Positions 59,682 to 64,000 of a DNA stretch of 64,000 bases are shown here, piece by piece. Position 1 is the first letter of the stretch. Every line of letters starts with the position of its first letter. The position numbers and the translations under genes were made by a program. This DNA is from Pontibacillus salicampi (GTDB lineage: Bacteria; Bacillota; Bacilli; Bacillales; BH030062), in NCBI RefSeq assembly GCF_042434395.1, contig NZ_JBHLTP010000003.1:496001-560000 (forward strand), in the 5' to 3' direction. The notes under the pieces were generated by a model. The model was given only the letters and a program-made list of their open reading frames with translations. It made no database searches and had not been told where the DNA came from.

Positions 59682-60458
59682 ATGCTAGAAGGAAAAGCTG
59701 CACTTATAACAGGCTCAGGTCAAGGGATTGGATTGGAAATTGCCACGGAGTTTGCAAAGGCTGGAGCTAAAGTCATGCTTAATGACATTAATGAAGATAC
59801 TCTTCAAGAATCGGTAAAGGAACTCAATGCACAAGGCTTTACTGTAGAAGGGGTTGTGGCAAACGTAGCAAAGGAAGAGGATGTTAAGAATGCAGTGCAT
59901 CAAACAGTAGAAAAATTTGGGCGGATTGATATACTTGTGAACAATGCTGGAATTCAGCACGTGGCTCCAGTAGAGGAATTTCCATCAGAGAAATTCGAGC
60001 TAATCCTGGATATTATGCTTAAAGGCCCATTCTTTGGGATTAAGCATGCCTTTCCGATTATGAAGGAACAAGGATATGGCCGGATACTTAACATGGCTTC
60101 CATCAATGGATTAATTGGATTTGCAGGGAAGGCTGGCTATAATAGCGCAAAGCATGGTGTAATTGGTCTAACTAAAGTGACAGCCTTAGAAGGAGCGGAC
60201 CATGGTATTACGGTAAACGCCATCTGTCCAGGATATGTAGATACACCACTAGTCCAAAATCAGCTGGAGGATTTAGCTAACACAAGAAACATAAAAAAAG
60301 AAAAAGCTCTCGAGGAAGTCATTTATCCGCTAGTTCCCCAAAAGAGACTTCTACAAGTACAGGAAATAGCTGATTATTCCATTTTCCTCGTTAGTGATAA
60401 GGCGAAGAGTATTACTGGGCAAGCTGCTGTCATTGATGGCGGTTATACAGTTCAGTAA
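59682..60458 (+). CDS. 3-hydroxybutyrate dehydrogenase (SDR family)
   Basis: 258 residues with TGSGQGIGLEIATEFA, NNAGIQ, NMASING and the catalytic YNSAK in AGKAGYNSAKHGVIGLTKV. The stretch TVNAICPGYVDTPLVQNQLE is typical of bacterial D-3-hydroxybutyrate dehydrogenases, which interconvert 3-hydroxybutyrate and acetoacetate with NAD. Asp at the end of the second strand (LNDINE) fits NAD preference. The convergent GntP-family permease next door could supply the substrate. AGGAGG precedes the ATG. Confidence 0.87.
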   Translation: MLEGKAALITGSGQGIGLEIATEFAKAGAKVMLNDINEDTLQESVKELNAQGFTVEGVVANVAKEEDVKNAVHQTVEKFGRIDILVNNAGIQHVAPVEEFPSEKFELILDIMLKGPFFGIKHAFPIMKEQGYGRILNMASINGLIGFAGKAGYNSAKHGVIGLTKVTALEGADHGITVNAICPGYVDTPLVQNQLEDLANTRNIKKEKALEEVIYPLVPQKRLLQVQEIADYSIFLVSDKAKSITGQAAVIDGGYTVQ

Positions 60459-60464
60459 AGAAAG

Positions 60465-60500
60465 AAACACATGCTGCCGTTACAGAGCATGTGTTTTTTT
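60465..60500. terminator. Bidirectional terminator
   Basis: AAACACATGCT pairs with AGCATGTGTTT, followed by T4; it lies between the dehydrogenase and permease genes. Confidence 0.85.
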
Positions 60501-60510
60501 ATGGATTAGT

Positions 60511-61800
60511 TTAGTTAACTCCCATCATTGCTAACAAAATGATGGCAATCGTTGCGACCATTGGAATGATAAGTCCTACGATAAATATATCCTTATAAGA
60601 GTCTTTGTGGGTTAACCCTGTAACTGTAAATAATGTTAACAATGCTCCGTTATGAGGGAGGATAGAAGCTCCGGACGCTACAGATGTGATTCGGTGAAAT
60701 GCTTCTAGACTGAGATTTTGTTCCTGGGCTATGTTATAGTATTGCTCTCCTAATGCTTCTAGTGCTATCCCCATCCCACCTGAAGCAGAGCCTGTAATCA
60801 TAGCAAGGAGCTGAACAGCGAATGCTTCTGAAAAATAGGGGCTGAGTGGTATATCAAATATTAATTCTTTAACAGTCTCAAATCCGGGTGAAGCGGTTAC
60901 GAGGGAACCAAATCCTACAGCGGCGCTTGTATTGATCGTCGCCATAACAGATCCAGAAGCTCCGTTATTAATAGCTCCAATGAAATTTTTGTACTTACTC
61001 CAGTTAAAAATCATAACAAGAATAATGCCGATTCCTAGTGCAATGAGAATACTCATATCTTCAAATGCATTTAATGTGATAACGACAGCGAGGAGCGGGA
61101 TAGAGGATAGAATCCAGTTTGGCAGCTCGTCCTCATTAATCTCCTTCACTTTGTTATCCCCTTCAGGCTCTGTGAAGGTATCCTCTTTATTCGTAAACTG
61201 GCCTTCCCTGAACTTAAGATAGAAATAACCACCAACTGCCATAATTAGACCGGCAACAATACCAAGTATCGGGGCAGCCATTGTACTTGTTTCAAACGTG
61301 TTAATAGGGATAATATTTTGTATCTGAGGTGTTCCAGGTATGGCTGTCATTGTAAAGGTGAATGCCCCTAACACAAATGTGGAAGGAATTAGCTTTCTGG
61401 ATACATTCGCTTTACGGAACATGGCTACGGCGATTGGGTATACAGCAAAAACTACGACAAAGAGGCTAACCCCTCCATATGTCAGAATGGCAGCGGATAA
61501 TAGCATTCCTAAGATAGCGCGTTTTTCTCCAATAAGGTTGGAAATTTTATAGGCAACAGCCTGTGCTGCCCCAGTATCTTCCATTAATTTTCCGAATATC
61601 GCACCAAACAAGAATATTGGAAAGTAATCCTTTGCGAAACCAACGAATCCCTCCATATACGTTCCAGTATAGGATTCTAAAATATTCATACCGCTTAATA
61701 GGGCTACAACTCCTGATACGAGCGGGGCAATCCATATTATGGACCAACCGAGATATGCTAATAGCATCAAGAGTACTAGACCAATAATAATACTAAGCAT
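60511..61800 (-). CDS. GntP-family permease
   Basis: 429 residues with about twelve membrane helices. The pattern SIIIGLVLLMLLAYLGWSII, FLFGAIFGKLMEDTGAAQAV, IPGTPQIQNIIPI and GSASGGMGIALEALG is that of the gluconate:H+ symporter (GntP) family. In B. subtilis a GntP-family carrier sits beside a 3-hydroxybutyrate dehydrogenase gene, so hydroxybutyrate uptake is possible here; gluconate is the alternative. Confidence 0.87.
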   Translation of the reverse strand: MLSIIIGLVLLMLLAYLGWSIIWIAPLVSGVVALLSGMNILESYTGTYMEGFVGFAKDYFPIFLFGAIFGKLMEDTGAAQAVAYKISNLIGEKRAILGMLLSAAILTYGGVSLFVVVFAVYPIAVAMFRKANVSRKLIPSTFVLGAFTFTMTAIPGTPQIQNIIPINTFETSTMAAPILGIVAGLIMAVGGYFYLKFREGQFTNKEDTFTEPEGDNKVKEINEDELPNWILSSIPLLAVVITLNAFEDMSILIALGIGIILVMIFNWSKYKNFIGAINNGASGSVMATINTSAAVGFGSLVTASPGFETVKELIFDIPLSPYFSEAFAVQLLAMITGSASGGMGIALEALGEQYYNIAQEQNLSLEAFHRITSVASGASILPHNGALLTLFTVTGLTHKDSYKDIFIVGLIIPMVATIAIILLAMMGVN

Positions 61801-61948
61801 AGTTACCCTCCATCTTTTTTATTGTCCACCTTACTATGTCCAATCCACCCCATTTTTAATTTGAGAAATGGAATCATTTTATTAAGCGACCCCCTTCTCA
61901 AGAATTCGAAGGTAGGATATGGTTAGAACAATAGAAGGAGGGAGTAGC

Positions 61949-62803
61949 ATGAAAATAGAGTTTCTAGGCACAGGAGGGGCTATACCGACTCCAAGGCCTT
62001 TATGCTTTTGTCACATTTGCAAAGAGGCGAGGGAGAAAGGAGTCCCATATAGCCGGGGAGGGCCAAGTGTGTATGTTCATGGTCCGAATGTATTAATCGA
62101 TACTTCAGAGGATATTTATACAGAGATCAACCGTTCCACCATTACCTCAATAGATGGCGTTCTTTTCTCGCATTGGCATCCAGACCATGTTATGGGAAGG
62201 CGTGTATTGGAATCTATATCTGCTGATTGGAAAAGGTATCCACCTCAGCCTAATACCCTCGATGTGTTCATACCAGAACAGGTATGGTGTGATTTTCAAG
62301 AAAGACTGGGTACCTTTGATCATTTGTCCTTTTTCAAGGAACAGCATTTTATTTCTACTCATGAAATAAAGGATGGGGATACTGTTACGATAAACGACGT
62401 TGCCATAACACCTTTCCGGTTAGCTGAAGATTATGTCTATGCTTTCCTATTCCAATCACAAGGAAAAAATGTGCTGATTGCCATGGATGAATTAAACGGG
62501 TGGGAGCCGCCAGCATGGTTACCAGCTCTTGATGTAGCTGTTTTACCGAAGGGCCTTGATCCTATCCATCTTTCTACCGGCGAAAGAATGATTCCTGATC
62601 ACCATCCTGTATTACAGGAGGAATGTACATTTGAACAAACCCTTGAAATAGTTCGAAACCTTCAAGCCAAACAAACCATACTCACCCATATTGAAGAAGA
62701 GGACAAGCTGTCCTATGACGATTTAGTCGTAATTGAGGAGCAGCTAAAGGAGAAAGGGATAGAGCTTAGCTTTGCTTATGATACAAGACTCGTTACCATA
62801 TAA
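61949..62803 (+). CDS. MBL-fold metal-dependent hydrolase (PhnP/RNase Z-like)
   Basis: 284 residues of the metallo-beta-lactamase fold: KIEFLGTGGAIPTPRPLCFC, then VLIDTSEDI and the metal motif FSHWHPDHVMGRR (HxHxDH), with further ligands Asp in IAMDELNGW and His in TILTHIEEEDK. A cysteine pair (CFCHIC) in the N-terminal part resembles PhnP, which has a zinc site there. It is probably a phosphodiesterase; the substrate is not known. The ATG has GGAGGGAG 4 bases upstream. Confidence 0.83.
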   Translation: MKIEFLGTGGAIPTPRPLCFCHICKEAREKGVPYSRGGPSVYVHGPNVLIDTSEDIYTEINRSTITSIDGVLFSHWHPDHVMGRRVLESISADWKRYPPQPNTLDVFIPEQVWCDFQERLGTFDHLSFFKEQHFISTHEIKDGDTVTINDVAITPFRLAEDYVYAFLFQSQGKNVLIAMDELNGWEPPAWLPALDVAVLPKGLDPIHLSTGERMIPDHHPVLQEECTFEQTLEIVRNLQAKQTILTHIEEEDKLSYDDLVVIEEQLKEKGIELSFAYDTRLVTI

Positions 62804-62807
62804 ATAA

Positions 62808-62835
62808 AGAAGCCTGAGATTTTCTCAGGCTTCTA
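62808..62835. terminator. Bidirectional terminator
   Basis: AGAAGCCTGAGA pairs with TCTCAGGCTTCT around a short loop, between convergent genes. Confidence 0.75.
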
Positions 62836-62844
62836 GTATGTGCG

Positions 62845-64000
62845 TTATTGGATTGGCACGGTCACCTTCTCTTTTAACATAAGCTTGTATGGTAAGTTCT
62901 TCATTCTAACAGTAATAGGCTGAGCCTCCTTAGAAAGGTCTCTATCCCAAACGAGGTTTATACCGTGAAAAGGATTCTCCTGATGATCTGGATGGTGCAT
63001 GCCGCTTTGAACATCAGACAATTCTAATTGATCCTTGTCAGCTGATTCAGCTGTTAGAGTGAAATCATTATCATGGGTAGAAATATCAAAGATTGGTAGG
63101 CTGGCTTCGCTTAATGTTGTGTAAGGAAGAGGTGTATCCGACTTATGGCTGTATTTTATGGAGATGGATGTCCCATCTTGTGATGATTGATAATCTTTTA
63201 CCACCCCAGTGCCATGATTGGTTGTAAATAATTGTTTTCCCTTCCTTTCCTCTTCTGTCCATTCGTCCTCATCGTAAGTAAATGTCGCTTGTTCATTGCC
63301 AATTAAATGAACAGATTGAATATGGATGTTTAAATGATCGGGTACAGAAGGAAGAGGAGGCGCCACAACTTGAAAGGCTTGCCATGTATTCCGGTCATAG
63401 CTATTATCCTTAGGGTGACTATCTTTAGGTTCTAAATAGAGCATGTACTGTTCCTGTTTGCCAAGGGAAAGCTCCAACAATTTAGGTAGATGCCCTCTTG
63501 GCGATTGCACGCTGAGATGGAGTACTGTTTTACTAATCCCTAACTGAATTTCCTCCAATCTGATGGACACGTCTTTACTGGAAAGGGTCGTTCCAATCTC
63601 ATTGGGCTCTACTGCTTGTAATGCTTGATTGAATTCAATTGGGATAGATACGTCGAAGGTTTTGTTTTCCCCTTCTACATTTACCGTAATTTCTCCCTTC
63701 ATAATATCGTCTATTTTCGTGACTTTTTCCCTCTTGCCAATGTCTCGAAAACTGGAGAGCACCATCACAGAATAAAATTGATCGTCATACTGAACACCAC
63801 TGCCTGGTGGAATAAATCCGAGGAAGTGCCTCGTATCGTAATAGTCCTTGCTTTGAAAGTCTGTTAGCTGGAAATTTTGGATGTGGGGGATATCCTGCTC
63901 CCTGCGTTGCTCCAAATGACTCTCATCGCTTCCTTTTCCAATAGATTCTACATCTCTGTGGTAAAAAATAAATATTAAATCCTCGTTATACCATACTTCA
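62845..64000 (-). CDS. C-terminal part of an anti-sigma-linked (DUF4179/DUF5643-like) protein
   Basis: The frame is open from the stop at 62845 through the right edge, so the N-terminus lies beyond the window; a TTG at 63915 is internal, as coding sequence (EVWYNEDLIFIFYHRDVES) continues upstream. The ~385 residues seen are beta-rich, with IPIEFNQALQAVEPNEIG, VSIRLEEIQLGISKTVLHL and a closing strand LKEKVTVPIQ. The pattern resembles the outside domains of DUF4179 proteins, often encoded with ECF sigma factors. Family assignment is tentative. Confidence 0.55.
   Translation of the reverse strand, partial: EVWYNEDLIFIFYHRDVESIGKGSDESHLEQRREQDIPHIQNFQLTDFQSKDYYDTRHFLGFIPPGSGVQYDDQFYSVMVLSSFRDIGKREKVTKIDDIMKGEITVNVEGENKTFDVSIPIEFNQALQAVEPNEIGTTLSSKDVSIRLEEIQLGISKTVLHLSVQSPRGHLPKLLELSLGKQEQYMLYLEPKDSHPKDNSYDRNTWQAFQVVAPPLPSVPDHLNIHIQSVHLIGNEQATFTYDEDEWTEEERKGKQLFTTNHGTGVVKDYQSSQDGTSISIKYSHKSDTPLPYTTLSEASLPIFDISTHDNDFTLTAESADKDQLELSDVQSGMHHPDHQENPFHGINLVWDRDLSKEAQPITVRMKNLPYKLMLKEKVTVPIQ

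Noticed and set aside
1..64000. CRISPR arrays, rRNA, tRNA, integrases and insertion sequences
   Set aside because: No regularly spaced repeats, no cloverleaf or rRNA signatures, and no transposase or integrase motif were found on either strand.

Overview
This is a low-GC Firmicute chromosome segment, most likely from a spore-forming member of the Bacillaceae. The evidence is Shine-Dalgarno sites close to AGGAGG with frequent TTG and GTG starts, an S-box (SAM-I) riboswitch, a Bce-type two-component/ABC module with a matching BceR box, a YheC/YheD-type spore-coat ATP-grasp protein, bacilliredoxin BrxB next to a YqjA-like gene, a BmrA-like ABC exporter, and promoters resembling the late mother-cell sigma-K class. 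I cannot name the genus from sequence alone. No rRNA, tRNA, CRISPR array, prophage or intact insertion sequence was seen.

Layout. 1-3.7 kb: end of a DUF1002 protein, a GH3 beta-N-acetylhexosaminidase and a CPBP (CAAX-type) membrane protease. 3.8-8.9 kb: a probable spore-surface locus on the minus strand, with a YheC/YheD-like protein, three tandem paralogous ~80-aa beta-rich proteins (the last one broken), a nucleotide-sugar dehydrogenase and a glycosyltransferase. 9-12 kb: small genes and several decayed ones (an MFS transporter remnant, a gene with an in-frame stop), with a Fur-box-like site. 12-17.2 kb: an FAD monooxygenase and the 5-oxoprolinase operon pxpB-pxpC-pxpA plus an NRAMP-type transporter. 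17.5-24.3 kb: PAP2 phosphatase, DUF1801 protein, class B PBP, Gfo/Idh oxidoreductase, and a secreted basic protein with a small downstream partner. 24.6-29 kb: a complete BceRS-BceAB-like peptide-antibiotic detoxification module. 29.3-34.1 kb: a run of small membrane, VOC and SDR genes and an RluA-type pseudouridine synthase. 34.3-38.6 kb: secreted 5'-nucleotidase, a structured palindromic repeat, a frameshifted gene and nitronate monooxygenase. 38.8-42.9 kb: a YdcZ/Crp-Fnr/YdcZ operon and an MCP co-translated with a free-standing copy of its membrane domain. 43-49.9 kb: ferredoxin, glycolipid-binding-like protein, divergent LysR/FMN-reductase pair, SAM-riboswitch-controlled homocysteine S-methyltransferase and a BmrA-like exporter. 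50.5-55.5 kb: a fused oligopeptide-permease-like protein, BrxB, a YqjA-like protein, L,D-transpeptidase and a toast-rack lipoprotein. 55.7-64 kb: D,D-carboxypeptidase, an ECF sigma/anti-sigma pair whose sigma gene appears to start at AUU, two SDRs, a GntP-family permease, an MBL-fold hydrolase and the end of a DUF4179-like protein.

Most genes are ordinary housekeeping or accessory genes of the family. The parts that stand out are the tandem coat-like proteins with repeated sigma-K-like promoters beside a sugar-modification operon; the stand-alone copy of the chemoreceptor membrane domain; the AUU-initiated ECF sigma gene with its own ECF-type promoter; the secreted-protein/partner pair at 23.5-24.3 kb; and a cluster of recently broken genes (three here are disrupted by single events).
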